NCBI GenBank assembly: GCA_018821435.1
Contig: JAHJME010000008.1
Coordinates: 1 to 64,000 of the forward strand
Reading direction: 5' to 3'
DNA: 64,000 nucleotides
Source: Alphaproteobacteria bacterium
GTDB lineage: Bacteria; Pseudomonadota; Alphaproteobacteria; Caulobacterales; Caulobacteraceae
The notes below the pieces were generated by a model. That model ran no database searches. It saw only the letters and a list, made by a program, of their open reading frames with translations, and was not told where the DNA came from. The position numbers and the translations under genes are program-made. Positions 35,098-43,901 of this stretch are shown piece by piece (position 1 is the stretch's first letter; each line of letters begins with the position of its first letter).

Positions 35098-36594
35098 ATG
35101 AGCGAAGCGAACTCCAAAGTGATCCAAGGCCGCACCGGCCCGTGGGAAATCGTGCTGGGCCTCGAAGTGCACGCCCAGGTGGCCTCCAACGCCAAGCTGT
35201 TCTCCGGCGCCGCCGTCGGCGCGGGCGCGGCCCCGAACGCCCAGGTCAGCCTGGTGGACGCGGCCATGCCCGGCATGCTGCCCGTGATCAACCGCCACTG
35301 CGTGGAACAGGCGATCAAGACCGGCCTGGGCCTGAAGGCGCAGATCAACAACTGGTCGCGCTTCGACCGGAAGAACTATTTCTACCCCGACCTGCCGCAG
35401 GGCTATCAGATCAGCCAGTTCAAGGACCCGATCGTCGGTGAGGGCGAGGTGATCGTCGAGCGCGACGACGGCTCCACCTTCACCGTGCGCATCGAGCGGC
35501 TGCACCTGGAGCAGGACGCCGGCAAGAGCCTGCACGACCAGGATCCCAACTACACCTACGTGGACCTGAACCGCTCGGGCACCGCCCTGATGGAGATCGT
35601 GTCGAAGCCCGACATGCGGACCTCGGAAGAGGCGGCGGCTTACGTGAAGAAGCTGCGCACGATCCTCATCTACCTGGGGACCTGCGACGGCGACATGGAG
35701 AAGGGCAACCTTCGCGCCGACGTGAACGTCTCGGTCTGCCGCCCGGGCGCGTACGAGAAGTTCCGCGAGACCGGCGACTTCAGTCACCTGGGCACGCGTT
35801 GCGAGATCAAGAACGTCAACTCGTACCGCTACATCCAGCAGGCGATCGAGTATGAGGCCCGCCGGCAAATTGAGATCATCGAGGACGGCGGCAAGATCGA
35901 CCAGGAAACGCGCCTGTTCGACCCGACCCGGAACGAGACCCGCTCCATGCGGTCGAAGGAAGAGGCGCACGACTACCGTTACTTCCCCGACCCCGACCTG
36001 CTGCCGCTGGTGCTGGATCCCGCGTGGGTGAAGGCGATCGAGGCGACGCTGCCGGAGCTGCCCGACGCCAAGAAGGCGCGGCTGCAGACCCAGTACGGCC
36101 TGACGGCCTATGACGCGGGCGTCCTGATCATCGAACAGGCCCGCGCAGACTTCTACGAGTCCGCCGTTAAGGGCCGCGACGCCAAGCTGACCGCCAACTG
36201 GGTGACCAACGACCTGGCCGCCCGCCTGACCGCCGGCGGCATCGACATCGAGAACAGCCCGATCGCGCCGGCGGCTATCGCCGAGCTGGTCCAGCTGATC
36301 GAGGAGGGGGTGATCTCCTCCAAGATCGCCAAGGACGTCTTCGAACGCATGTGGGCGGGCGAGGGCGGCGCCTCGGAGATCGTCGACAAGCAGGGCCTGA
36401 AGCAGGTCAGCGACACCGGCGAGCTGGAAAAGATCATCGATGACCTGATCGCCGCCAATCCGGGCCAGGCGGCCCAGGTGAAGGAAAAGCCGCAGGCCAT
36501 CGGCTGGTTCGTGGGCCAGATCATGAAGGCCACCGGCGGCAAGGCCAATCCGGGCGTCATCAACCAGATGCTCAAGGCCAAGCTGGGCGCCTGA
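35098..36594 (+). CDS. gatB: Asp-tRNA(Asn)/Glu-tRNA(Gln) amidotransferase subunit GatB
   Basis: This 498-residue subunit binds the mischarged tRNA and transfers the amide. The cradle domain begins [13 protein letters not shown], with [19 protein letters not shown] (about residues 83-101), the conserved [19 protein letters not shown] and DVNVSVC, and the C-terminal YqeY-like helical domain ending [12 protein letters not shown]. The length is typical. It starts 131 bases from the divergent small secreted gene, which fixes its promoter there. A strong GC hairpin follows 8 bases after the stop. Confidence 0.97.
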   Translation: MSEANSKVIQGRTGPWEIVLGLEVHAQVASNAKLFSGAAVGAGAAPNAQVSLVDAAMPGMLPVINRHCVEQAIKTGLGLKAQINNWSRFDRKNYFYPDLPQGYQISQFKDPIVGEGEVIVERDDGSTFTVRIERLHLEQDAGKSLHDQDPNYTYVDLNRSGTALMEIVSKPDMRTSEEAAAYVKKLRTILIYLGTCDGDMEKGNLRADVNVSVCRPGAYEKFRETGDFSHLGTRCEIKNVNSYRYIQQAIEYEARRQIEIIEDGGKIDQETRLFDPTRNETRSMRSKEEAHDYRYFPDPDLLPLVLDPAWVKAIEATLPELPDAKKARLQTQYGLTAYDAGVLIIEQARADFYESAVKGRDAKLTANWVTNDLAARLTAGGIDIENSPIAPAAIAELVQLIEEGVISSKIAKDVFERMWAGEGGASEIVDKQGLKQVSDTGELEKIIDDLIAANPGQAAQVKEKPQAIGWFVGQIMKATGGKANPGVINQMLKAKLGA

Positions 36595-36602
36595 CGCGCG
36601 CG

Positions 36603-36629
36603 CTCCTCCCCCGCAAGGCGGGGGAGGAG
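36603..36629. terminator. GC-rich hairpin between gatB and the RcnB-like gene
   Basis: A perfect 12-base-pair stem (CTCCTCCCCCGC with its complement) closes an AAG loop. It lies between two convergent genes, 8 bases past the gatB stop and 9 bases past the RcnB-like stop. No T run follows on either strand, so it would be a weak intrinsic terminator but a strong 3' end protector. Confidence 0.6.
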
Positions 36630-36638
36630 CCGCCGTCT

Positions 36639-37163
36639 CTAATTCACCCGGTCGAAGACCCGGCCGCTGCCGCGTTCCACCAGCGCAAAGCCGTTGCCCA
36701 TGCGCACCCAGTCGTAGCCCTGGGGCGGGGGACGCAGGCGATAGCGGCGGTAGTCGTCCACTACGCCGCCGCCGCGGTAGCCATCGGGCGGGCCGCGCCG
36801 CGCGGCGACGCCGGGGGCGGGGCTCATGTAGTTGGGTCGGGGCGCCTGCCCATAGCTGGGGCGTCCGTCGTCATAGCGTTGGCGTTCCTCGTAGCGGCGG
36901 CGGTCGTCGCCGTCGTCGCGGCGCTCCTGGCCCTGCCAGCGCTGACCGTCCGGCGCGCGCCGCTCCGGACCCGGGCGGCCGCGGTCCTGGCCCTGACCGC
37001 GACGCTCGCCGCCGCGCTCGGCCGGCTGGGCGCGGCCACGGGGCTCCTGACGCTCGGCGCGTTCGGCCCGACGATCCCGGTCACCGTCACCCGCGAACGC
37101 GGGGCTCGCCGTGGCCGTGGCCACGCTAGCCGCCGCCGCCATCATGAGGATCATGCGCTTCAT
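36639..37163 (-). CDS. RcnB-like periplasmic protein
   Basis: This is a 174-residue secreted protein. The signal peptide is MKRMILMMAAAASVATATAS with cleavage at AFA/G. The middle 100 residues are strongly charged and low in complexity (Arg, Asp, Gly, Gln, Tyr). The C-terminal 40 residues match the RcnB repeat: YRRYRLRPPPQGYDWVRMGN, then FALVERGSGRVFD. E. coli RcnB is a periplasmic nickel/cobalt homeostasis factor, but most of these domains have unknown roles. ATG 37163 was chosen as the signal-peptide start; the frame runs on upstream without coding character. Confidence 0.85.
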   Translation of the reverse strand: MKRMILMMAAAASVATATASPAFAGDGDRDRRAERAERQEPRGRAQPAERGGERRGQGQDRGRPGPERRAPDGQRWQGQERRDDGDDRRRYEERQRYDDGRPSYGQAPRPNYMSPAPGVAARRGPPDGYRGGGVVDDYRRYRLRPPPQGYDWVRMGNGFALVERGSGRVFDRVN

Positions 37164-37458
37164 GTTGGCTCGATCATCGCACGCCTGCCTGAACTCTCCC
37201 TGAACGCGCCGTTGTCCGGGCGACGCCAGGTCGACGTCACACCGCCACACGCGATCAGGCCGATCAACCTCAATCGCAGCGTCGGGTTCCAGCGTAGCGG
37301 TTCGCGGGACAGGTGCGGTGGAATGTCCCAGGCGGGCTTCCTGACAATTGGACAACAGCGGCTTTAACCATGTGTTCAGCCCAAAGTTGGTTCTCTGCAC
37401 CCGTAGACCGGTGAAGGGCTCGAAAAGCGAGGCCGCCGGGCTAATGAGGATAGAAACC

Positions 37459-37731
37459 ATGCTGGCGAGCATCGACCCGAAGTCCGACGCCCTGCCGCTG
37501 CCGACTCCGGACGCGACGGGCGACGATCTGTTCCGTATGGGCCTGCTGTATTCCACGGGCCAGGGCGGCGCGCCGCTCGATTACGTTTCGGCGCACATGC
37601 TGTTCAACCTGGCCGCCATGCGCGGTTCGCTCGAAGCCAAGGTCTACCGCAAGGAGATCTCGGAAGAGATGGCGTCGGAAGACGTGGCCGAGGCCCAGCG
37701 CCAGGCCCGGCAATGGCTGGCCCAGGGCTGA
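37459..37731 (+). CDS. Sel1-like repeat protein
   Basis: This is a 90-residue protein with one Sel1-type helical pair: GDDLFRMGLLYSTGQGGAPLDYVSAHMLFNLAAMRGSLEAKVYRKEI. The hallmark is the A/G-rich spacing LFNLAAMRGSLEA. There is no signal peptide, so it is cytoplasmic. ATG 37459 is preceded by GAGGA nine bases before it; ATG 37444 is an alternative giving five more residues. It could be a protein-binding adaptor. It stands alone and ends 30 bases before a hairpin. Confidence 0.8.
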   Translation: MLASIDPKSDALPLPTPDATGDDLFRMGLLYSTGQGGAPLDYVSAHMLFNLAAMRGSLEAKVYRKEISEEMASEDVAEAQRQARQWLAQG

Positions 37732-37760
37732 TCCGTCAGCCCTGATCATCTTCGGACATG

Positions 37761-37786
37761 AAAAGGGCCGCTGCTTGAGCGGCCCT
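37761..37786 (-). terminator. Rho-independent terminator of the PEP-CTERM gene
   Basis: A perfect 9-base-pair stem (37764-37772 with 37778-37786) closes the loop GCTTG. AAAA on the plus strand just before it gives a T run for minus-strand transcripts. It lies 27 bases past the stop of the PEP-CTERM gene and also 30 bases past the Sel1-like gene. Confidence 0.8.
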
Positions 37787-37812
37787 CTCCAGATATCTTT
37801 GCGCGGCCGCGT

Positions 37813-38475
37813 CTAGGCGGTCTGCAGCCGACGGCGGTTCGACCGCATCAGCGCGCCCATCGCGCCAAAGCCCATGATCATCATGGCCCAGGTGGCCGGT
37901 TCCGGCACCGGCGCCACGTCGCTCTGGCCGAACTCGAGCCGGAAGCCGGTCGGGTTGCCGCCGTTCTGGGCGAAATTCGCCACCTTCACCGTCAGCACGT
38001 TCGTGCCCGCGACGAAGTCGCCCGTCGAGGCGCTGAAGCTGTCCCAGCCGCCGAAGCCGCCGCCGGTCGTGGGGGTCAGGACATTGCCGTTCAGGGTGAT
38101 CAGCGACACGACGTTGTCGGCCGCGAACGAGGCGAAGAAGCTGGCCGCGCTGAACGTCGGCAGGTCGAACGCCAGCGAATAGGAATATTCGCCCGCGACC
38201 GACGGATCGAAGCTGTCGGCCGCGTTCGGCGTCGGCGTCAGCCAGCGCGAGGTCGCGGTTTCCGCGAGCCACGGGCCCAGTGGGAACATGCCGTTCTGGG
38301 CGCCGGTGTAGGCCTCGCCGCCGTTCAGGCTCCAGTGCAGGTCCGCGCCGTTGCCGGTCGTGGCCGCGCCGCCGGCGTCGACGCCGGTGTTGTACAGGCC
38401 GGTGATCGTCGCCGCGCCGGCCGAGCCGGCCATGGTGAGGGTGAGTGCGAAGGTCGCGGCGGCAAGGAACTTCAT
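37813..38475 (-). CDS. PEPxxWA-CTERM sorting domain protein
   Basis: This is a 220-residue secreted protein. The signal peptide MKFLAAATFALTLTMAGSAG is cleaved near AGA/A. The body is rich in Gly, Ser, Asn and Thr with a beta-sandwich look (AGTNVLTVKVANFAQNGGNP resembles sugar-binding jelly-roll proteins). The tail is VPEPATWA, then MMIMGFGAMGAL, then RSNRRR. It shares the sorting tail, though not the body, with the genes at 1050 and 1918. It is monocistronic, with a terminator behind it and tRNA-Ser upstream on the other strand. Confidence 0.87.
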   Translation of the reverse strand: MKFLAAATFALTLTMAGSAGAATITGLYNTGVDAGGAATTGNGADLHWSLNGGEAYTGAQNGMFPLGPWLAETATSRWLTPTPNAADSFDPSVAGEYSYSLAFDLPTFSAASFFASFAADNVVSLITLNGNVLTPTTGGGFGGWDSFSASTGDFVAGTNVLTVKVANFAQNGGNPTGFRLEFGQSDVAPVPEPATWAMMIMGFGAMGALMRSNRRRLQTA

Positions 38476-38665
38476 CGGGCTAACCTTCAATGGCGTGTGA
38501 GCCGGGCTCGGATTGAGACGCCGGAGCGTCGTACCAGGCCTTGCTTGCACGGGCCGTGCCAGGGGGCCGGCAAGGCCCTGTGCGTATGATGCGCAACCCC
38601 GCTAGGCAGAGCGCCCATCGTCGGCTAATAACCGCCCTCCGCGGGAGCCTAGGCCCCTGCGACCC

Positions 38666-38755
38666 GGTGACGTGGCCGAGTGGCTGAAGGCAACGGTTTG
38701 CTAAATCGTCATACGTGAAAGCGTATCCAGGGTTCGAATCCCTGCGTCACCGCCA
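38666..38755 (+). tRNA. tRNA-Ser (anticodon GCU)
   Basis: This is a 90-base class II tRNA. The acceptor arm GGTGACG (38666-38672) pairs with CGTCACC (38745-38751), followed by discriminator G and an encoded CCA (38753-38755). The anticodon loop TTTGCTAAA places GCT at 38700-38702, which reads AGC and AGU. A long variable arm (CATACGTGAAAGCGTATC) marks it as Ser. The T-loop GGTTCGAATCC is intact. No integrase or attachment repeat lies next to its 3' end within the window. Confidence 0.97.
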
Positions 38756-38787
38756 ATTCCTTCCAGAGCGACAGGCCCGCGCCGCCC

Positions 38788-39468
38788 CTAGAGGGGCAGC
38801 AGCAGCAGGTTCTCGTTATCGACGTAGCGCCGGTGCTTGCGGGCGACCTGGTAGCGGTTGTCGGCGATCCAGGCGTCCATCGCCTCGCGGTTCACATCGT
38901 CCACTTCGACGAAGATCGTCGGCCGGTTGGCGGCGATGGTGCGGGCCAGGCCCCTGAGCACGGCCAGTTCCTGGGCCTCCACGTCGATCTTCATGAAGTC
39001 GATCTTGCGGTCGGCGAACAGGTCGTCGCCGGGGATCATCTGGATGCGCCCGTTGTCCTCGGCCATCATCCGCGCGCCGCCCAGGTTGTGGCTGGGCCAG
39101 CGGGCTTCCGCCTTTCCGGGCGCGTCGGACAGGCCCATCGCCACGACGGTGGCGGGCAGGGCGTTCAGCAGCAGGTTCAAGTGCAGCAGCCGCAACGCCG
39201 AGGGGTTGGGCTCCACCGCGATCACCGCCGACGGCGCGCAGAACTTGCTCATGTAGACGAGGTGGTTGCCGACGTTGGCGCCGATGTCGAGATAGACCCC
39301 GCCCGCCGGGAAATGCGCCGCGATGATGTCCAGCTCGATCGGCTCGTAGAAATAGCCGTTGATGTGCTGGTTCTGGATCACGTCGGCGATGTCGCTGACG
39401 AAGAACCGCACGGTCTGGCCGCGATGGGCGAATTCGGCGAGCACGCCGGGGGTGGTGGTTGCAGGCAT
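38788..39468 (-). CDS. FkbM family methyltransferase
   Basis: This 226-residue protein resembles SAM-dependent FkbM-type O-methyltransferases. Motif I is VYLDIGANVGNHLVYMSKFC (about residues 59-78), motif II is IAVEPNPSALRLLHLNL, and the acidic strand IDFMKIDVEAQELAVLRGLA is the FkbM hallmark. The substrate is often a sugar or polyketide hydroxyl, but nothing next to it indicates which. It diverges from the FAD monooxygenase (128-base gap) and follows tRNA-Ser on the opposite strand. Confidence 0.9.
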   Translation of the reverse strand: MPATTTPGVLAEFAHRGQTVRFFVSDIADVIQNQHINGYFYEPIELDIIAAHFPAGGVYLDIGANVGNHLVYMSKFCAPSAVIAVEPNPSALRLLHLNLLLNALPATVVAMGLSDAPGKAEARWPSHNLGGARMMAEDNGRIQMIPGDDLFADRKIDFMKIDVEAQELAVLRGLARTIAANRPTIFVEVDDVNREAMDAWIADNRYQVARKHRRYVDNENLLLLPL

Positions 39469-39596
39469 GGGCCATCCGTAGCGGGGGATCGGCTGTTTCG
39501 CATAGCCCCGCCGCCATGCGGGCTTGGATGACGCCGCGTCCGGCGTGGTCCTCTGCGTCCAGGGCCGCGTCAGACGGCTCCGCGAGGATGAAACGC

Positions 39597-40829
39597 ATGG
39601 ACGACTACGATCTCGTCATCGTGGGCGGCGGCATCGGCGGCTCGGCGCTGGCGGCCGTCATGGCCGGGGCCGGGCGCTCTGTCCTGTTGCTGGAGCAGTC
39701 CGAGACCTACCAGGACCGGGTGCGCGGCGAATGGATCGCGCCGTGGGGCGTGGACGAGGTGAAGCGCGTCGGTCTCTACGACCTGCTGCTGGGCGCCGGC
39801 GGCCATCACCTGACCCGCCATGTCACCTATGACGAGCACCTGGATCCCGCCGTGGCCGACGCCGCGCCGACGCCGCTGGGTCTGTTCCGCGCGGGCGTGC
39901 CGGGGCCGCTGTGCATCGGCCATCCGCATCACTGCCAGACCCTGTTCGACGCCGCCGGCGCCGCCGGGGCCGAGACCCTGCGCGGGGTCCGCGTCACCGA
40001 GGCCATCGGCGGTGAGAGCCCGCAGGTGACTTTCGAGCTGGGCGATCGGACCCGCACCGTCTCGGCCCGGCTGGTGATCGGCGCCGATGGCCGGACCTCC
40101 CAGGTGCGCGAGACGGCGGGAATTGTCCTGCACCAGGACACCCCGCACCACTGGTTCGCCGGCCTGCTGGTCGAGGGCGTGGACGAATGGCCCGACGATC
40201 TCCAGGCCATCGGCACCGAGGGCGACTTCGGCTTCCTGGCCTTCCCACAAGGCGGCGGCCGGGTGCGCGTCTATGGCGGCTATGCCCTGGACGAGGCCAA
40301 GCGCTTCAAGGGCCCGGACGGGCCCCGCCGCTTCCTCGACGCCTTCGCCATGCAGTGCAGTCCCGGCAACCGCCACATCGCCGCCGGGCGCCCGGCCGGG
40401 CCGCTGTTCAGCTACATCAACGCCGACGCCTGGACCGACGCGCCGCTCGCGCCGGGCGTGGTGCTGGTGGGCGACGCGGCCGGCTGGAACGACCCGATCA
40501 TCGGCCTGGGCCTGTCGATCACCTACCGCGACGTGCGCATCGTGAGCGACATCCTGAAAGCCGGCGACGACTGGTCCGAGACCGCCTTCGCGCCGTACGC
40601 CGAGGAGCGCGCCGAGCGGATGCGCCGCCTGCGCTTCGCCGCCCAACTGCAGTCGGCCCTGGACATGGAGTTCGGCCCCGACGCCGCCGCCCGGCGGCGC
40701 AGCTACTACGAACGCGGCGCGGTCGATCCGACCCTGAAGATGCACGGCTTCGCGGTCATGGCCGGGCCGGAGGCAGCCCCGCCCGAGACGTTCACCGAGG
40801 CGCACCGCGCCCGCGTGCTGGGAGCCTGA
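39597..40829 (+). CDS. FAD-dependent monooxygenase (p-hydroxybenzoate hydroxylase type)
   Basis: This 410-residue flavoprotein has YDLVIVGGGIGGSALAAVMAGAG as its dinucleotide-binding fold at residue 4, the second FAD motif VIGADGRTSQVRETAG (about residue 158) and the third motif GVVLVGDAAGWNDPIIGLGLS (about residue 285). These define the group A single-component aromatic hydroxylase class. No oxidase subunit is needed. GAGGA sits 8 bases before ATG 39597; ATG 39588 is an alternative. It leads a run of four same-strand genes (NTF2-like, kinase-like, Baeyer-Villiger enzyme), suggesting one oxidative pathway. Confidence 0.88.
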   Translation: MDDYDLVIVGGGIGGSALAAVMAGAGRSVLLLEQSETYQDRVRGEWIAPWGVDEVKRVGLYDLLLGAGGHHLTRHVTYDEHLDPAVADAAPTPLGLFRAGVPGPLCIGHPHHCQTLFDAAGAAGAETLRGVRVTEAIGGESPQVTFELGDRTRTVSARLVIGADGRTSQVRETAGIVLHQDTPHHWFAGLLVEGVDEWPDDLQAIGTEGDFGFLAFPQGGGRVRVYGGYALDEAKRFKGPDGPRRFLDAFAMQCSPGNRHIAAGRPAGPLFSYINADAWTDAPLAPGVVLVGDAAGWNDPIIGLGLSITYRDVRIVSDILKAGDDWSETAFAPYAEERAERMRRLRFAAQLQSALDMEFGPDAAARRRSYYERGAVDPTLKMHGFAVMAGPEAAPPETFTEAHRARVLGA

Positions 40830-40831
40830 GC

Positions 40832-41185
40832 ATGGACATTGCCGACTACAACGCCCGCTGGCTCGCGGCCTGGACCGCCAAGGACGTGGACGCCCTCTGC
40901 GGCTTCTACGCCGAGGACTGCATCTACAAGGATCCACAGACGGCGGCCGGCCTGACGGGGCAGGCGGCGTTGCGCGGCTACCTGACCGGCCTGTTCGCCG
41001 CCACGCCGCCGATGACCTACACGCCGGACGAGACCTGGCCGATCCCGGGCGGCTTCTGCGGCCGCTGGTACTGCGAGATCGGGCCGGGGGGTTCGGGCGG
41101 GCGCCTGCGCGGCTTCGACCTGGTGATCCTCGACGGCGACCGGATCGCCGTGAACGAAGTCTACGTCCACCAGATGCCCGCATGA
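40832..41185 (+). CDS. NTF2/SnoaL-like protein
   Basis: This is a 117-residue cone-shaped NTF2-fold protein. The opening ADYNARWLAAWTAKDVDALC followed by GFYAEDCIYKDPQT is the typical first helix and strand of the SnoaL-like family. Its TGA-ATG spacing to the monooxygenase is two bases, and its stop overlaps the next gene's ATG by 4 bases (ATGA), so all three are translationally linked. Such proteins act as small isomerases, cyclases or binding pockets. The His/Tyr near the C-terminus (VYVHQ) might line the pocket. The substrate is unknown. Confidence 0.85.
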   Translation: MDIADYNARWLAAWTAKDVDALCGFYAEDCIYKDPQTAAGLTGQAALRGYLTGLFAATPPMTYTPDETWPIPGGFCGRWYCEIGPGGSGGRLRGFDLVILDGDRIAVNEVYVHQMPA

Positions 41186-42261
41186 CCAAGCCGGATATCC
41201 GTTGCCCCGCCGCCGTCGACGCCGCGTGGCTCACCGCCGTCCTGCAGGGGGCGGGCGTCGACGCCGTGGTGGCGGGCTTCGAGGCGAACAACGTCGGCAC
41301 CGGCCAGATCGGCGAGAGCGTCCGCTTCAAGCTGGCCTACGAACGCGACGCCGACGACGCGCCGCGCTCCATCGTCGGCAAGTTTCCGTCGCCCGACGAC
41401 ACCAGCCGCGGCACGGGCATCATGCTGGGCAACTATCTGCGCGAGGTGCGCTTCTATCAGCAGCTCGCGCCCCGGGCCCTGGTGAAGACCCCGCGCTGCT
41501 GGTTCACCGACACCGACGAGACGGGCGGCGAGTTCGTCCTGATGATGGAGGACCTGGCGCCCGCCGAGCAGGGCGATCAGCTCAAGGGCGTCACCCTGGA
41601 CCAGGCCCGCCTGGTCGTCGAACAGGCCGCGCGGCTGCACGCCTCGTTCTGGGGCGACGAGGGCCTGGACGACCTGCCATGGGTCCAGGGCGCGAAGGCC
41701 GCGCCGGCCAGCGCGGTGACGCCCGAGATGGTCTCCGGCCTCTGGCAGGCGTTCCGCGTCCGCTACGCAGACCGGCTGAAGCCGCACTGGGTCGATGTCG
41801 GCGAGGCGATCACCGCCAACTGGTCGCGCTTCGGGGAGATGGACGAGGGGCCGCGAACCCTGGCCCACCACGACTTCCGGCCCGACAACATGATGTTCGG
41901 CACGCCAGCGGGCGGTCACCCGGTGACCGTGCTGGACTGGCAGTCGTTCACCTATGCGCCCGGCGCGACCGACGTGGCCTACTTTCTGGCCGGCGCGCTG
42001 TCGCCCGATGTCCGCCGCGCGAACGAGCCGGCGATGCTGGCGCTCTACCTCGCCGAACTCACCCGCCTGGGCGTCACGGGCTATTCGACGGACGACCTGC
42101 GCCGCGATTATGGCCGGGGCGGCTTCCAGTTGTTCCTGACGGCCTTCTTCGCCGCCATGGTGGTGATCCAGACCGAGCGGGGCGACCGGATGTTCCTGCA
42201 GATGCTGGGCAGCGCCGCCGACCACATCCTGGACCACGGTGCGCTGGCGGCCCTGAGCTGA
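41182..42261 (+). CDS. APH/CHK-type phosphotransferase-like protein
   Basis: This is a 359-residue protein with the aminoglycoside phosphotransferase / choline kinase-like fold. The catalytic loop is LAHHDFRPDNMMFG (about residues 228-241, Asp in HHDFRPDN), and the metal Asp follows in VTVLDWQSFTYAP. The N-terminal lobe has SVRFKLAYERD and the presumed nucleotide Lys in IVGKFPSP. Relatives include ecdysteroid kinase-like proteins often found in bacterial steroid and ketone catabolic clusters, where the substrate is seldom known. It overlaps the NTF2-like gene by 4 bases and precedes the Baeyer-Villiger enzyme. Confidence 0.85.
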   Translation: MTKPDIRCPAAVDAAWLTAVLQGAGVDAVVAGFEANNVGTGQIGESVRFKLAYERDADDAPRSIVGKFPSPDDTSRGTGIMLGNYLREVRFYQQLAPRALVKTPRCWFTDTDETGGEFVLMMEDLAPAEQGDQLKGVTLDQARLVVEQAARLHASFWGDEGLDDLPWVQGAKAAPASAVTPEMVSGLWQAFRVRYADRLKPHWVDVGEAITANWSRFGEMDEGPRTLAHHDFRPDNMMFGTPAGGHPVTVLDWQSFTYAPGATDVAYFLAGALSPDVRRANEPAMLALYLAELTRLGVTGYSTDDLRRDYGRGGFQLFLTAFFAAMVVIQTERGDRMFLQMLGSAADHILDHGALAALS

Positions 42262-42341
42262 CCCAGCGTCAAGATTCCCGCTGGTAAGTGAACAGCGATC
42301 AGTTATGTTCGGCCCCAACAAGCGATAGGGGCGGACTCCGT

Positions 42342-43832
42342 ATGACGACCGAGCACTTCGACGTGGTGATCGTGGGGGCGGGGCTCTCCGGCGTCGGCGC
42401 GGGCTATCACCTGAAGACCACCTGCCCGGACCGCTCGTTCGCCATCCTCGAAGGCCGCGACGCCATCGGCGGCACCTGGGACCTGTTCCGCTATCCGGGC
42501 ATCCGCTCGGACAGCGACATGTACACCCTGGGCTATGCCTTCAAGCCGTGGACCGAGGCCAAGGCCATCGCCGACGGCCCGTCGATCCTCAACTACGTTC
42601 GGACTACGGCCTCGGAGAACGGCATCGATCGCCACATCCGCTACGGCCACATGGTCAAGCGCGTGAGCTGGTCTACCGAGGCCGCGGCTTGGACGGTCGA
42701 GGCCGAGGTCGCCGGCAAGCTCGTCCAATACACCTGCAACTTCCTGTTCCTGTGTGGCGGCTACTACTCGTACGAGGGCGGCTACACCCCGGACTATCCG
42801 GGCGTCGACAGCTTCAAGGGCGCCCTGGTCCATCCGCAGAAGTGGCCCAAGGACCTGGATTACGCCGGCAAGAAGGTCGTGGTGATCGGCTCGGGCGCCA
42901 CCGCCGTCACCCTGGTGCCGGAGATGGCCAAGACCGCCGCCCACGTCACCATGCTGCAGCGCTCGCCCACCTACGTCGTCAGCCGCCCGGCTGAAGACAA
43001 GATGGCCAACTCCCTACGCAAATGGCTTCCCGGCAAGCTGGCCTACGACATTGTCCGGTGGCGCAACGTATTGTTCGGCATGTACTTCTTCAAGATGGCC
43101 CGCGAGAAGCCGGCCGCCGTGAAGGCCAACATCCTGAAGATGGTCCGTGAGCAACTGGGCCCCGACTACGACGTCGATAAGCACTTCACCCCCACCTACA
43201 ATCCCTGGGACCAGCGCCTGTGCCTCGTGCCGGATGCCGACATGTTCCTGCAGATCAAGGCGGGCCGCGCCTCGGTGGTCACCGACCACATCGAGACCTT
43301 CACGCCGACGGGCATCCGCCTGAAGTCGGGCGCGGAGATCGAGGCTGATGTGGTGGTCAGCGCCACCGGCCTGGTGCTGCAGGTCTGGAACGGCGTCGAG
43401 GTGAACGTCGATGGCCGCCGGATCGATGCGTCCCAGACGTTTGGCTACAAGGGCATCATGTACGCGGGCGTGCCGAACATGGCGTCGGCCTTCGGCTACA
43501 CGAACGCCTCCTGGACCCTGAAGTGCGACCTGACCTGCGAGTTCGTCTGCCGTGTGCTGAACCACATGAAGAAGACCGGCCAGCGCCAGGTGACTCCGGT
43601 CAACACCGAGGCAGACATCGCGGCGACGCCGTGGCTCGATTTCTCGTCGGGCTACGTCTCGCGCGCCATGGAGAAGTGGCCGAAGCAGGGCTCGAAGGCC
43701 CCGTGGCGCCTGGACCAGAACTACGCCAAGGACCTGATGAACCTTCGCTACGCCAAGCTCGAGGACGGGGTGTTGCGGTTCTCCAATCGCGTGGGCGAAG
43801 GCGCCAAGACGCCGGAAAAGATCGCCGCCTAA
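42342..43832 (+). CDS. Baeyer-Villiger-type flavin monooxygenase
   Basis: This 496-residue FAD/NADPH monooxygenase has FAD motif VVIVGAGLSGVGAGYHL at residue 8, then the fingerprint FKGALVHPQKWP (FxGxxxHxxxW, about residue 163), then the NADPH motif KVVVIGSGATAVTLVPEM near residue 182. Such enzymes turn ketones into esters or lactones. The WDLFRYPGIRSDSDMYTLGY segment is the usual active-site region. The start ATG 42342 opens with MTTEHFDVV; 18 upstream codons are open but unlike the family. The final 25 residues are charged. It ends the monooxygenase run. Confidence 0.92.
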   Translation: MTTEHFDVVIVGAGLSGVGAGYHLKTTCPDRSFAILEGRDAIGGTWDLFRYPGIRSDSDMYTLGYAFKPWTEAKAIADGPSILNYVRTTASENGIDRHIRYGHMVKRVSWSTEAAAWTVEAEVAGKLVQYTCNFLFLCGGYYSYEGGYTPDYPGVDSFKGALVHPQKWPKDLDYAGKKVVVIGSGATAVTLVPEMAKTAAHVTMLQRSPTYVVSRPAEDKMANSLRKWLPGKLAYDIVRWRNVLFGMYFFKMAREKPAAVKANILKMVREQLGPDYDVDKHFTPTYNPWDQRLCLVPDADMFLQIKAGRASVVTDHIETFTPTGIRLKSGAEIEADVVVSATGLVLQVWNGVEVNVDGRRIDASQTFGYKGIMYAGVPNMASAFGYTNASWTLKCDLTCEFVCRVLNHMKKTGQRQVTPVNTEADIAATPWLDFSSGYVSRAMEKWPKQGSKAPWRLDQNYAKDLMNLRYAKLEDGVLRFSNRVGEGAKTPEKIAA

Positions 43833-43901
43833 GGTTTCGGTGGCGTCCCGCGTCGGCGCGCATTACGAATGTAATTCGTATCTGTCGCGGAGCGTCTTGC
43901 A

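Noticed and set aside
37265..37290. A possible fifth EcfG promoter upstream of the RcnB-like gene (GGAAC-N17-GGTT on the minus strand)
   Set aside because: The minus-10 differs (GGTT) and the start would lie about 95 bases from the ATG; not strong enough.
36639..37556. A longer version of the RcnB-like protein
   Set aside because: The extension lacks coding character and the signal peptide begins at 37163.
38666..39468. A genomic island inserted at tRNA-Ser
   Set aside because: The tRNA 3' end is followed by ordinary GC-rich genes with no integrase and no repeated tRNA end within the window.
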